From positions 1 through 51,201 of the forward strand of contig NZ_JACYFT010000005.1 in the NCBI RefSeq assembly GCF_014837235.1: 51,201 bases of DNA. Direction: 5' to 3'. A model generated the notes under the pieces. The model made no database searches. It was not told where the DNA came from and saw nothing but the letters and a program-made list of their open reading frames with translations. Positions 35,895 to 44,096 of the stretch are shown here, one piece after another. Source of the stretch: Limnohabitans radicicola. GTDB taxonomy: Bacteria; Pseudomonadota; Gammaproteobacteria; Burkholderiales; Burkholderiaceae_C. Within the stretch, counting starts at the first letter, position 1, and every line of letters starts with the position of its first letter. The position numbers were made by a program, and so were the translations under genes.

Positions 35895-37171
35895 GATGAC
35901 CAGGATTTGCGTTTGATGCGTTGCAGGCGTTTTTTCAGTCGGGCCAAGGCTTCGTCGCCGTCCATGCGACCGGACAGGGCGTCATGCGCCGCATACCAGA
36001 TGCTCTGGCTCACCTGGGGGTATTTGAGTCCGGTGAGGGTGGATGGACGAATCACCCCTTGGTCGATGATGGTGCGAAGCGCCGGCATGTGCGGATTGGC
36101 GGCAATCAATGCCCGGTCTTCGTAGAGGGCTGGCCGCGTCGGGTTGAAGGCGCCACCGATGGCCCGCTCCAGTTGAACGGCGGCGCTGGTCATGTACAGC
36201 ACCAGATCGGCGGCCAGTTCAGGATGCTTGGAGTAGCGCGACACACCCAATTGCCAGCCTCCCACGGCCGAACGTCCGCCAGAGGCTTGCAGCCCAGGCA
36301 TGGGCGCGATACCCACTTTGTCCTTGACGGGGCTGTCGTCTTTTTGCATCAATGCCCAAGCGTAGGGCCAATTGCGCATGAAAAGGGCATGGCCGTTTTG
36401 GAAAACTCCGCGCGAATCCTCCGGTTCATGGTTGAGGACGCCCAGGGGTGAAATGTCCCCAATCCACCGCGCCGCCATGTCCAATGCCGCAGCCGCAGCC
36501 GGGTTGTGCGCGGTGATTTCTCCCGAAGCACCCAACACTTCCCCTCCGCCGCTGCTGGCGATCCACTCCAATGCGTGGCAGGTCAGGCCTTCGTCGGCTT
36601 TGCCCTGGAACAGGAACCCATGAAAGTCGCTGTGGCCACGGGCTCGCTCTGCGGTTTGAATGCGTTTGGCGATGTCGCGCAACGCTTGCCATGTGCTTGG
36701 CACGGGTTGACCGTAGCGGGCCAGCAAATCCTTGCGGTAATACAGCACGCCAGCATCGGTGTACCAAGGCAGCGCGACCAGCCGACCTTGCACCGTGTTG
36801 CCCTCGATCAGTGTTTTGAAATGTTGGCTTTCTTCGCCGCGTGTCCAGGGCCGCAAGTCGAGCAAATGGTCTTTGAGCAGACCGGGCCACACCAGATCGA
36901 CTTGCAGCACATCGATGTCGGTGGATTTGGCGGCGAACAACTGCCTATACAGCGCCAACTTGTCGGGAACACTGGATGGTGGTGAAAAATTCCGAACGGT
37001 GTGGCCTTTTTTTTGCGCCCATTGCTGTGCGTATTTGAAACAATAACTCACATCGGTGCCACTTGGGCCGCAAGCGACGGTGAGTTCGGCTGCGACGGCC
37101 CGGTGTGCAGGCAGCGTCAGTGCCCATGCCATGCAAAGCGCGCTTGTTTTTTTGGATACCCAATTGACCAT
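35876..37171 (-). CDS. Orphan periplasmic alpha-glucoside binding protein
   Basis: This 431-residue CUT1 binding protein has a signal peptide (about 1-28, cleavage after AVAA) and is a clear paralogue of the protein at 15857-17131: CGPSGTDVSYC and LPWYTDAGVLYYRKDLLARY match closely. No permease or ATPase lies beside it. It probably shares the transporter encoded at 11263-15850, widening the range of imported ligands. ATG 37171 is preferred; the longer open frame starts at a TTG. This ATG sits inside a strong inverted repeat (37169-37198). It is likely the last gene of the first TonB-receptor operon, 103 bases after the peptidase stop. Confidence 0.88.
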   Translation of the reverse strand: MVNWVSKKTSALCMAWALTLPAHRAVAAELTVACGPSGTDVSYCFKYAQQWAQKKGHTVRNFSPPSSVPDKLALYRQLFAAKSTDIDVLQVDLVWPGLLKDHLLDLRPWTRGEESQHFKTLIEGNTVQGRLVALPWYTDAGVLYYRKDLLARYGQPVPSTWQALRDIAKRIQTAERARGHSDFHGFLFQGKADEGLTCHALEWIASSGGGEVLGASGEITAHNPAAAAALDMAARWIGDISPLGVLNHEPEDSRGVFQNGHALFMRNWPYAWALMQKDDSPVKDKVGIAPMPGLQASGGRSAVGGWQLGVSRYSKHPELAADLVLYMTSAAVQLERAIGGAFNPTRPALYEDRALIAANPHMPALRTIIDQGVIRPSTLTGLKYPQVSQSIWYAAHDALSGRMDGDEALARLKKRLQRIKRKSWSSQTDLR

Positions 37172-37198
37172 GTGCCGACCCTGTTCAGGGGGCACATG
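37169..37198 (-). promoter_or_regulatory. Inverted repeat enclosing the start codon of the orphan binding protein
   Basis: CATGTGCC (37169-37176) and GGCACATG (37191-37198) are perfect 8-bp arms; inside them CCCT and AGGG can add four more pairs. In the mRNA the 3' arm contains the AUG and the inner stem contains the only Shine-Dalgarno-like AGGG, so folding would hide the start. The same sequence could instead be a DNA operator. A second dyad, ACAGT-TAATG-ACTGT, is at 37236-37250. Confidence 0.5.
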
Positions 37199-37274
37199 AT
37201 GGCTGATTTGGTGCAAGGGCAGGGTGTGTGTTTGGACAGTTAATGACTGTTTTCATACCCTCGCAAGGTTTGCT

Positions 37275-39272
37275 TCAAGGCTGGGGCGACAAGTGCTTGC
37301 CCAGAAATTTCTCGACACGTTGCCAGAAATCGGCTTGTGTCTTCGGGTCGACGAAGCCATGCCCTTCATCAGGGTATTCGATCCATTCAACCTGGGTGTT
37401 GTGGGGTTTGAGGGCATCACGCATTTTTTCACCGTGAATCAACGGTACGCGTTCGTCTTTGCCGCCGTACGCCATCAACACGGGTGCCTTGATGCGAGTC
37501 GCCTGTTGTATGGGCGAGTAGGCTTTGAACATGTCGGCATCCTTGGTGGCGTCCCCAATCAAACGGGGAAATCCATAGGTCTTGGCTTGATCGGTCATGT
37601 CGCTCCAGTTCACGCTGTACAGCAGACTTTGGTCTGTGACACCGACCCAGTTGATCCCGCACCGGAACAGGTCAGGGTCGTTCACCAAGCCCATCAAGGT
37701 GGCGTAGCCCCCGTAGCTGGCACCCATGATGCAGATGCGCTTGGGGTCGGCAACGCCCTGTGCAATGGCCCATTTCGCGCCGTCGGCCAGGTCGTTTTGC
37801 ATGCTCTGGCCCCATTGTTTCCAACTGGCCTCGAAGTGTTTGCGTCCAAAACCGGTGCTGCCCCTGAACTCGGGTTGCAGCACGGCATAACCGCGAGAGG
37901 TCAGGAACTGGACTTCGGGGTTCCACCCCCAGGATTGGCCTCGTACCCAGGGACCGCCGTGGACCAGAACCAGCAGCGGCAGGTTCTTTTTGGCTTCGCC
38001 GGGTGGCAGGCTCAGGTAGGCCGGAATGCTCAGGCCATCCCGTGCCGGGTAGCGGATAAAGTCCATGCCCGCCATGGGCTGTCCACGCAGTTGCGGCATG
38101 GCGTCACCCAGGCGTGAGAATTTTCGCGTGTCCCGGTTGTAGAGATAGGTTGAGCCAGGGGCACGATCGGAATAAGCGCTGATCAATGCGTAAGGCGTTT
38201 CCGATCGGGACGCGACTGAAACCACATTGACGGTACTGGGCAAGGCCTTGTCCAGTGTGTCTTGCAAAGATTTGAAGGTGTCGCTGGTCCATTGGGTAAC
38301 AGCGGCATCTATGGTGTAGCGCCAGCCCTGAATTTCACCTTGGTGGATGACCGGCGCAGGATAGAGGTCGAAGTTGCTGCTGAACAGAACAGCCTTGTCG
38401 CTCAGTTGCCGTTTGTCAAAGTCCCAGGTGTAAAGACCGGTGGTGTCCTTGCCTTGGTTACTGACCACGTACAGCCGATCGGCTTTGTCAATGTGCAGCG
38501 GATACAGCGTGGTGCTTAGACTGTCAACGGTGGTCAGTGTTTGCCATGCCTGATCAGGGCTGCGATAGAGCATTTTGTGTTGGCCGTCCCGCGATTCGAC
38601 CGCTGCCCGCAGGCGATCCTGCCGGTCAAAAACCCAGTGGTGCGCATGCAAAGGGGCATCGACTTCGGTCCAGCGGCCAGTGACCGTGTTGACTTTGCGT
38701 ACCCGTCGGTAATCGGCCCCTACTTTCTTGTCATAAGCCTCGGTCACGATGACCCAGACGTCATCGCCTGTTTGGTCGGCAGACGTCCTCAGCAGCTCGG
38801 TTGCTTGTGGCAGCAGTTCTGCCCGCACGCTGCTTTGCACGAAGCTGCGGATGGTTTCGGCCAATTGTGTGTAGCGATCGCCATTGGCGTCCACCGCAAA
38901 CAGCCCGGGGTTGATTTCTCTTTGCCCCGCCGACTTGAGCCAGGTGGCCAGATTAAAGACCAGCCTGTTGTCGTTGACCCAGGCAAAGCTGCCGACAGAA
39001 TCCCGCTCGAATGACGCCACCACCTTCGGTGTTTGTGTGACCAGATCCATCACGGCCAGTTGTGCAGGACTGTCTTTGATGCGCAGTTTGAAGGCCACTT
39101 TTTTGCCATCGGGCGACAGTTGCGCTGCGCTGAATGCGCGCTCTTGAAAGTAGCTGGATGCCGGCGCCTTGTCTGGCGTGGCCGCAGGCTGTGCCCAGGC
39201 ATTCCAGGTCAGGCCGCTGGTGATGGCCCACAGGCACGCCTTGACGCACCACGCTTTGGTTTTTTTGAACAT
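37275..39272 (-). CDS. Secreted S9-family prolyl oligopeptidase/dipeptidyl peptidase-like enzyme
   Basis: This 665-residue protein has a signal peptide (about 1-28, cleavage near AWA-Q), a beta-propeller region (about 40-390) and a C-terminal alpha/beta-hydrolase domain. The catalytic triad is visible as GASYGG with S519, YGGKDERVP with D606 and DEGHGF with H638. Members cleave short peptides or acyl-amino acids; a few act as esterases. ATG 39272 follows GGGAGGAAAC, a strong ribosome binding site, and lies 72 bases after the halogenase stop. A role in the receptor operon may be to trim peptides attached to the imported glycan or to mature a product; that is inference. Confidence 0.88.
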   Translation of the reverse strand: MFKKTKAWCVKACLWAITSGLTWNAWAQPAATPDKAPASSYFQERAFSAAQLSPDGKKVAFKLRIKDSPAQLAVMDLVTQTPKVVASFERDSVGSFAWVNDNRLVFNLATWLKSAGQREINPGLFAVDANGDRYTQLAETIRSFVQSSVRAELLPQATELLRTSADQTGDDVWVIVTEAYDKKVGADYRRVRKVNTVTGRWTEVDAPLHAHHWVFDRQDRLRAAVESRDGQHKMLYRSPDQAWQTLTTVDSLSTTLYPLHIDKADRLYVVSNQGKDTTGLYTWDFDKRQLSDKAVLFSSNFDLYPAPVIHQGEIQGWRYTIDAAVTQWTSDTFKSLQDTLDKALPSTVNVVSVASRSETPYALISAYSDRAPGSTYLYNRDTRKFSRLGDAMPQLRGQPMAGMDFIRYPARDGLSIPAYLSLPPGEAKKNLPLLVLVHGGPWVRGQSWGWNPEVQFLTSRGYAVLQPEFRGSTGFGRKHFEASWKQWGQSMQNDLADGAKWAIAQGVADPKRICIMGASYGGYATLMGLVNDPDLFRCGINWVGVTDQSLLYSVNWSDMTDQAKTYGFPRLIGDATKDADMFKAYSPIQQATRIKAPVLMAYGGKDERVPLIHGEKMRDALKPHNTQVEWIEYPDEGHGFVDPKTQADFWQRVEKFLGKHLSPQP

Positions 39273-39293
39273 GTTTCCTCCCTGTTTGGAACA

Positions 39294-39324
39294 GGAAATG
39301 GCCAATCTCCGTCGGCTCATTTCC
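39294..39324 (-). promoter_or_regulatory. Intercistronic hairpin between halogenase and peptidase genes
   Basis: GGAAATGGCC (39294-39303) can pair with GGCTCATTTCC (39314-39324), with one bulged base. There is no T-run, so processing or mRNA stabilisation is more likely than termination. Confidence 0.3.
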
Positions 39325-39344
39325 AACCTTGAACGTCTAGCGCA

Positions 39345-40856
39345 TCACCTGAGTGCGGCGCAGTTTTGTGCAATGAATGCCTGATGGTCTGGCATGACAT
39401 CCACACATTTCACGATCACCTGACGGACGCTCTCCAGGTACTCGTGAATGCTCTCTTCAGACTGCAAGTCCACCAGTGGATGGTATTGCTGGGCGTGCAG
39501 ATTTTGGCCTTCCATGACCTGTAGCCAGCCCACTTCCGAGAACAGCTCGCCATCAATCCGCAGAACGCGACCGGTGGCTTTGAACAGGTCGATCTTGTGC
39601 TGCAGGGTTTCAGGGATTTGCATGTGGGCACAGGCTTTCCAGAACTCGGAATCCTGGCGCTGGTTGAGGTGGTAGTGCAGGATGATGAAGTCACGGATGC
39701 GCTCGAAATGGAAGCGGCTTTGCCGGTTGAACTCCGCAATTTCGATGGGATTGAAGCCCCGATCTGGAAAGAACTCCACCAGTTGAGCAACAGTGCTCTG
39801 AATCAAATGGATGCTGGTGGACTCCAGTGGTTCCAGGAAGCCGCTGGACAAGCCAACAGCAATCACGTTCTTGTTCCAGGCTTGTTTGCGCATGCCGGTG
39901 GTGAAGCGGATGGGGCGGGGGTCAGCCAGTGCCTTTCCGTCCAGAGTAGACAGCAGGATGTCCGCAGCCTGGTCGTCGCTCATGAATTGGCTGCAATACA
40001 CATGGCCATTGCCTGTGCGGTGTTGCAGTGGGATGCGCCACTGCCACCCTGCCGAATGCGCTGTGGAGCGGGTATAGGGCGTCAGTACGGATGCCGAGGC
40101 GCAGGGCACAGCCAGAGCTCGGTCACAGGGCAGCCAATGTGTCCAATCCTCGTAGCCTGTTTTCAGGGTTTGTTCAATCAGCAATCCCCTGAAGCCTGAA
40201 CAATCAATGAACAGGTCACCTTCGATGCGTTGACCGTTTTCCAGCTCTACCGATTCTATGAAACCGTCATTGGCGCGTTGATGTACTTGTGTGATCTTGC
40301 CTTCTATGCGTTGCACACCTCGTGGCTCCGAGAGTTTCCGGAGGTATTTGGCGTACAACGAGGCGTCAAAGTGGTAAGCGTAAGCGATGTCGTTGAGAGG
40401 AGAGTTGGCGACTTCGTCAGTGGGGGGCATGAATTTGTTGGCCAATGCCGCCATGCGTGTGATGGAGTAAGCCTCCAGCGGGTGAGCTTTGCCCAGCATG
40501 CGCATTTTTTGCCAGTACTGGTCAAACCGCACAGTCCACAAATCCTGCCCAATCGGACCGAACCCGTGCATGTAGCGGTCACCCAATTTGCCCCAGTTGA
40601 CAAATTCGATGGCCAGCTTGAATGTGCCTTTGGTCTCCCGCATGAACTCGGCTTCATCCAGGCCCACGATCTTGTTGAAGCGCTGGATCATCGGAATGGT
40701 GGCTTCGCCCACGCCAACGGTGCCGATTTCATCCGATTCGACCAGTTTGATCTTGTATTGGCCCTTGAGAACGGCGGACAGTGCTGCTGCCGTCATCCAG
40801 CCGGATGTACCTCCGCCCACGATGACAATGGTTTGGATCAAGGATGCTGCTTGCAT
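39345..40856 (-). CDS. Flavin-dependent tryptophan-halogenase family protein
   Basis: This 503-residue FAD enzyme has the nucleotide-binding GGGTSGW (14-20), a Lys in GTFKLAI (K80) equivalent to the catalytic Lys of PrnA, the halogenase signature GWQWRIP (W271, W273, I275, P276), and GFLEPLEST with E345 matching the PrnA Glu. These are all the residues expected of an active halogenase. Relatives are often encoded next to TonB-dependent receptors in carbohydrate loci of other proteobacteria, with no proven substrate. ATG 40856 follows AGGTG with good spacing; the longer frame extends into the intercistronic hairpins and is not used. It is the second gene of the receptor operon. A free tryptophan substrate is not assumed. 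Confidence 0.9.
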   Translation of the reverse strand: MQAASLIQTIVIVGGGTSGWMTAAALSAVLKGQYKIKLVESDEIGTVGVGEATIPMIQRFNKIVGLDEAEFMRETKGTFKLAIEFVNWGKLGDRYMHGFGPIGQDLWTVRFDQYWQKMRMLGKAHPLEAYSITRMAALANKFMPPTDEVANSPLNDIAYAYHFDASLYAKYLRKLSEPRGVQRIEGKITQVHQRANDGFIESVELENGQRIEGDLFIDCSGFRGLLIEQTLKTGYEDWTHWLPCDRALAVPCASASVLTPYTRSTAHSAGWQWRIPLQHRTGNGHVYCSQFMSDDQAADILLSTLDGKALADPRPIRFTTGMRKQAWNKNVIAVGLSSGFLEPLESTSIHLIQSTVAQLVEFFPDRGFNPIEIAEFNRQSRFHFERIRDFIILHYHLNQRQDSEFWKACAHMQIPETLQHKIDLFKATGRVLRIDGELFSEVGWLQVMEGQNLHAQQYHPLVDLQSEESIHEYLESVRQVIVKCVDVMPDHQAFIAQNCAALR

Positions 40857-40873
40857 GGGAAAACACCTGTATG

Positions 40874-40898
40874 AAAAAAGGGGAGCATGGCTCCCCTG
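40874..40898 (-). terminator. Rho-independent type hairpin between receptor and halogenase
   Basis: GGGGAG-CATGG-CTCCCC (40880-40896) is followed on the minus strand by six T residues (40874-40879). It lies between the receptor stop and the halogenase start, so it should reduce read-through into the halogenase gene. Confidence 0.7.
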
Positions 40899-40911
40899 GA
40901 ATTCTGTCATA

Positions 40912-40935
40912 CAGGCCCCTCGTGTGAGGGGCCTG
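40912..40935 (-). terminator. Perfect 10-bp hairpin after the receptor stop codon
   Basis: CAGGCCCCTC-GTGT-GAGGGGCCTG is a perfect 10-bp stem with a 4-base loop, starting 5 bases after the receptor gene. Without its own T-run it probably protects the 3' end of the receptor mRNA and acts together with the terminator hairpin that follows. Confidence 0.65.
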
Positions 40936-40940
40936 AAAGG

Positions 40941-43700
40941 TCAGAACTTGTAGCTTGCACCAAACATCATGGCTGGACCGAATTTCTTGCGGTCAGTCGT
41001 GTTGCCTGTCTTGGCATCGTATTGGGCGAATTCGGCATTGGTCAGGTTGATGCCCTGAACCAGCAAAGTCAGACCTTTGGCTTGACCCTGGGTGAATTCG
41101 TACGAAGCCTGTGCATCCACCTGGGTTTCACCCTTGATGTACACCAGCTGGGTGTTGTCCTGGTAGTCGGCAATCGAGCCCAGGAAGTCCGAACGTTTGC
41201 GGGCAGCAACCGACAGTTGCAGGCCGCTCTTTTCGTAGTACAGACGCAGGTTGGTGACCTGTTTGGACAGGCCTGGCAACGGGATGTTGGTGGTGTTCAC
41301 GCCGGAGGTGGAGAAGCCCGAGGCTGGCAGGGTCACCGAGCTGTTATTCAGCGACGTGTTGACCACCACACCAAAGCCGTCCAGCGCGCTGGATGCCATC
41401 GAGAACGGCACGTTCAATGCCATTTCAATGCCATTGATCGAGCCGCCTGTGCCGTTGGATGCCTGGGTCAGCAAGCCAACAGTGCTGCCACCGGCAGGCA
41501 AAACTGTGCCTGGGGTGATGTAGTTGGCGAAATCAAACACCTGGCTGCGCTTGAGGATGTAGGTCTTCAGGTCCTTGTAGTAACCGGCAATGCTGAAGTA
41601 ACCCTTCTTGCCAAAGTACTTTTCCCATGACAGGTCAATCGTGTCAGCACGGAACGGTTGCAGGTTCGGGTTGCCGCCCGAGCCCTTGAGCATGGGCACG
41701 CCCGTGGTGGTGTCCAGGCTGAAGTCGCGGGTGGCTTTCATGTCTTCCATGTTGGGGCGCGCCAGGACACGGCCCAGACCAAAGCGCAGGACGTTGTCAT
41801 TGCCCAGATCCGTGACCAGATTCAAGCTGGGCAGGAAGTCGTTGTAGCTGGTGCCGCCGGTGACAGGAGCATAGCCGCAGGAGTGGGTCGCACCATCGCA
41901 GCTGGCTTGATCTACACGGTAACCTGATGTCGACTGGTTGGTGTGGATCATCTGCAGGCCCACATTACCGCGCACGGCTTTGTCCATGATTTTGGAATCA
42001 ATATCGCCCTTGACGTAAGCCGTGGTCACCTTTTCATTCACGCCCCAGTTCTTGGAGATGATGTCGTGTTCAGTCCAGGGGCTCAGTTTGTAGGCGCTGC
42101 CCAGGGAGCCAGCGGGGTTCCAGTTCAAGGTGGGAATGCCGGTCAGGCCGCCAACACCCGTTGTTGCACCTGGGATGGCCAGGGCAGCATAGGCGCCGGG
42201 GGTGTTCAGCAGGAGTGCGCCCTCCTGTGTTGTGCGGGTTTTTGCACGGTCAGAATAGATCAAGCCGATGTCTGCAGAAACGATCGGACCCAGGTTCACA
42301 TCGCGGCCACCCGACAGGCGAGCCGACTTGATGCTGTCTGTGTTGGACGGCGCTGCGTAATAGCCGTCCTGCGTGCCGCCACCCCAGCCTTGGGGGTTGG
42401 TCAGTTTGATGATGTTGGGATCGGCATAGTTCAGACCGGTTTTGTAAGCGACATTGGCCAGGTTGTTGCCATTGAAGCCGCTGAAACTGATCGTGTCGAG
42501 CGGGTTGTTGACGCTACCGGGCAAACCTGCAGTGGTCTCAAAGCGGACGGAATCCTTGACCACTTTGGAATACGACAGGTCGGTCTTCATGCGCCAGTCG
42601 GCGGCCTTGAATTTGGTCGCCCAGCCCAGTGAGTTCAGGGTGTCGGTGTAGTCTTCGTTGTGATTACGGATCACGCCACGGAAGTTGCTGAACGTGCCAG
42701 ACTGTGCAATGCCATTGACGATGGTGGCGTTGGTCAGGACACCGCCGGAGTCATAACCGCCAGCGCTCAGACCGCCAACAGGGCCTTCCAGGCCACGTTT
42801 TTGAACCGAGAAGTTGCCCTTGGAGTGGAAGAAGTCCACAGTGGATTCAAAATCCTTGTTGGGCTTGTATTGCAGCACAGCCATCGCACCGGTGCGGTCG
42901 GAGTTGATGGTTTCGATGTCGGTTGTGAAGCCGCCGGGTGCCTTGACTTTCTGGCCCTGGTAGTCCACATCTGCCACCCAGCCGCCCCAGGTGTTGAAGT
43001 TCGGGCGGCCACCGCCATTGCTCTTGCTCTTGACGAAGCCCAGTGCCACACCGACCGTGCGGTCAGCAAACTGGTCAATGTACGACACGGAGTAGCGATC
43101 GCCACTGCCTGTGCCGAAGCCTGGCTGGTTTTCTGCTTTGCCCATGGATTCGCCGCGTGCACTGACCACCACATTGCGCTTGGCAAAATTCAGAGGACGA
43201 ACCGTCTGCAGGTCAATGGTTGACGACAAGCCCTGGCCAGCCAAAGACGCATCGGCTGTTTTGTACACCACCACACTGCTCAACAATTCGGCTGGGAACT
43301 GATCGAATTCAACACCACGGTTGGATGCTGTGGATGCTTGCTCGCGCCCGTTCAGCAGGCCGCCGTTGAAGTCGGGCGACATGCCACGAACACTCACGCC
43401 TTGTGCGCGGCCTGTCACCGCGCTGCGTTGAGCTGTCACGCCTGGCAGGCGGGAGATGGATTCTGCAACGGTGGTGTCGGGCAATTTACCGATGTCTTCG
43501 GCAGAGATGGCCTCGACGATGCTGTCGGCGTTTTTCTTGGTCGAGATGGCGCTTTCAATCGCAGCCCGAATACCGGTCACCACCACGTTGTCGACTGCTT
43601 GCTGCGCTTGTGCTGCAGACGCAGCCACCAGCAAAACAGCACAGCCTGCGGCGACAGGGCTGAACCTGAAGCTTGCGCGTTTTTGGGTTGTAGGAGTCAT
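40941..43700 (-). CDS. TonB-dependent receptor, probable maltodextrin/glucan importer
   Basis: This 919-residue outer-membrane receptor has a signal peptide (about 1-33, cleavage after AQA), a TonB-box-like VDNVVVTG, a plug domain (about 40-160, with SISRLPGVTAQR and GMSPDFNGGLLNGRE) and a long 22-strand barrel ending in the aromatic ASYKF. The sequence is of the Xanthomonas/Caulobacter carbohydrate-receptor type. Given the surrounding enzymes, maltodextrins or branched dextrins are the likely cargo, but the receptor could also take decorated glycans handled by the downstream halogenase and peptidase. ATG 43700 follows a weak GAC/AAC Shine-Dalgarno; the upstream 39-residue extension is not family-like. 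HexR-like sites lie upstream. Confidence 0.9.
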   Translation of the reverse strand: MTPTTQKRASFRFSPVAAGCAVLLVAASAAQAQQAVDNVVVTGIRAAIESAISTKKNADSIVEAISAEDIGKLPDTTVAESISRLPGVTAQRSAVTGRAQGVSVRGMSPDFNGGLLNGREQASTASNRGVEFDQFPAELLSSVVVYKTADASLAGQGLSSTIDLQTVRPLNFAKRNVVVSARGESMGKAENQPGFGTGSGDRYSVSYIDQFADRTVGVALGFVKSKSNGGGRPNFNTWGGWVADVDYQGQKVKAPGGFTTDIETINSDRTGAMAVLQYKPNKDFESTVDFFHSKGNFSVQKRGLEGPVGGLSAGGYDSGGVLTNATIVNGIAQSGTFSNFRGVIRNHNEDYTDTLNSLGWATKFKAADWRMKTDLSYSKVVKDSVRFETTAGLPGSVNNPLDTISFSGFNGNNLANVAYKTGLNYADPNIIKLTNPQGWGGGTQDGYYAAPSNTDSIKSARLSGGRDVNLGPIVSADIGLIYSDRAKTRTTQEGALLLNTPGAYAALAIPGATTGVGGLTGIPTLNWNPAGSLGSAYKLSPWTEHDIISKNWGVNEKVTTAYVKGDIDSKIMDKAVRGNVGLQMIHTNQSTSGYRVDQASCDGATHSCGYAPVTGGTSYNDFLPSLNLVTDLGNDNVLRFGLGRVLARPNMEDMKATRDFSLDTTTGVPMLKGSGGNPNLQPFRADTIDLSWEKYFGKKGYFSIAGYYKDLKTYILKRSQVFDFANYITPGTVLPAGGSTVGLLTQASNGTGGSINGIEMALNVPFSMASSALDGFGVVVNTSLNNSSVTLPASGFSTSGVNTTNIPLPGLSKQVTNLRLYYEKSGLQLSVAARKRSDFLGSIADYQDNTQLVYIKGETQVDAQASYEFTQGQAKGLTLLVQGINLTNAEFAQYDAKTGNTTDRKKFGPAMMFGASYKF

Positions 43701-43769
43701 GTTTGAAGACCTTAGAGATGAATGAAGAAGTGGCGTGTACCGATGTTCCGTTACACACGGACACGATTT

Positions 43770-43784
43770 TGTAGTAAAACTAGA
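43770..43784. promoter_or_regulatory. HexR-like operator in the receptor promoter
   Basis: TGTAGTAAAACTAGA matches TGTARTWWWAYTACA except for one base. It is 70 bp upstream of the receptor start, where a repressor would act on the receptor promoter. Confidence 0.5.
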
Positions 43785-43795
43785 TTTCTGACCCG

Positions 43796-43810
43796 TAGGG
43801 AAAAACCCTA
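43796..43810. promoter_or_regulatory. TAGGG...CCCTA inverted repeat upstream of the first receptor
   Basis: TAGGGAAAAACCCTA has perfect 5-bp arms. A like element, TAGGG-CTTT-CCCTA, occurs at 51117-51130 near the second receptor, so the repeat may bind a shared regulator. The factor is not known. Confidence 0.4.
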
Positions 43811-43898
43811 GATTCAATGGATTTGCTTAAATTTCAGGCAATTCAATGGGCTTATTTGCAGTTTTGTTGCGTTGATGAGACGGTTCAGGTTTTTGTGT

Positions 43899-43913
43899 TG
43901 TAATGAAATTACA
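43899..43913. promoter_or_regulatory. HexR-type operator, perfect arms, TPR side
   Basis: TGTAATGAAATTACA is a perfect 6-bp inverted repeat with a 3-base spacer, the same arms as at 40-54. It lies 199 bp from the receptor start and 184 bp from the TPR start, so either or both may be controlled. Confidence 0.55.
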
Positions 43914-44096
43914 TATTGATTTGCTGTTTTGTAGTCGCGGAGTGGGGTGAGGGCGAGCGCTGCGAGAGAATGATGAGCCCTATCGGGTCTGACAATCAAA
44001 AGGTGCGGTATTCCGATACAAGCAGGTTACGAAAATCAGGCATGGTTCAGTTCAGGCGCTTGTTTCTGATGACAATCTCTGCCAGGAGAAAAAACC

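Larger units (their letters stand above)
43701..44096. promoter_or_regulatory. Divergent regulatory region between receptor and TPR genes
   Basis: This AT-rich region of 396 bp has no gene. It holds HexR-like sites at 43770-43784 and 43899-43913, an inverted repeat TAGGG-A5-CCCTA at 43796-43810, a TGTAGT half-site near 43930, and at its right end the AGGAG ribosome binding site of the TPR gene (44084-44088). On the minus strand TTGAAT lies just upstream of the TAGGG repeat and may be the -35 of the receptor promoter; no convincing -10 could be paired with it. Confidence 0.55.
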
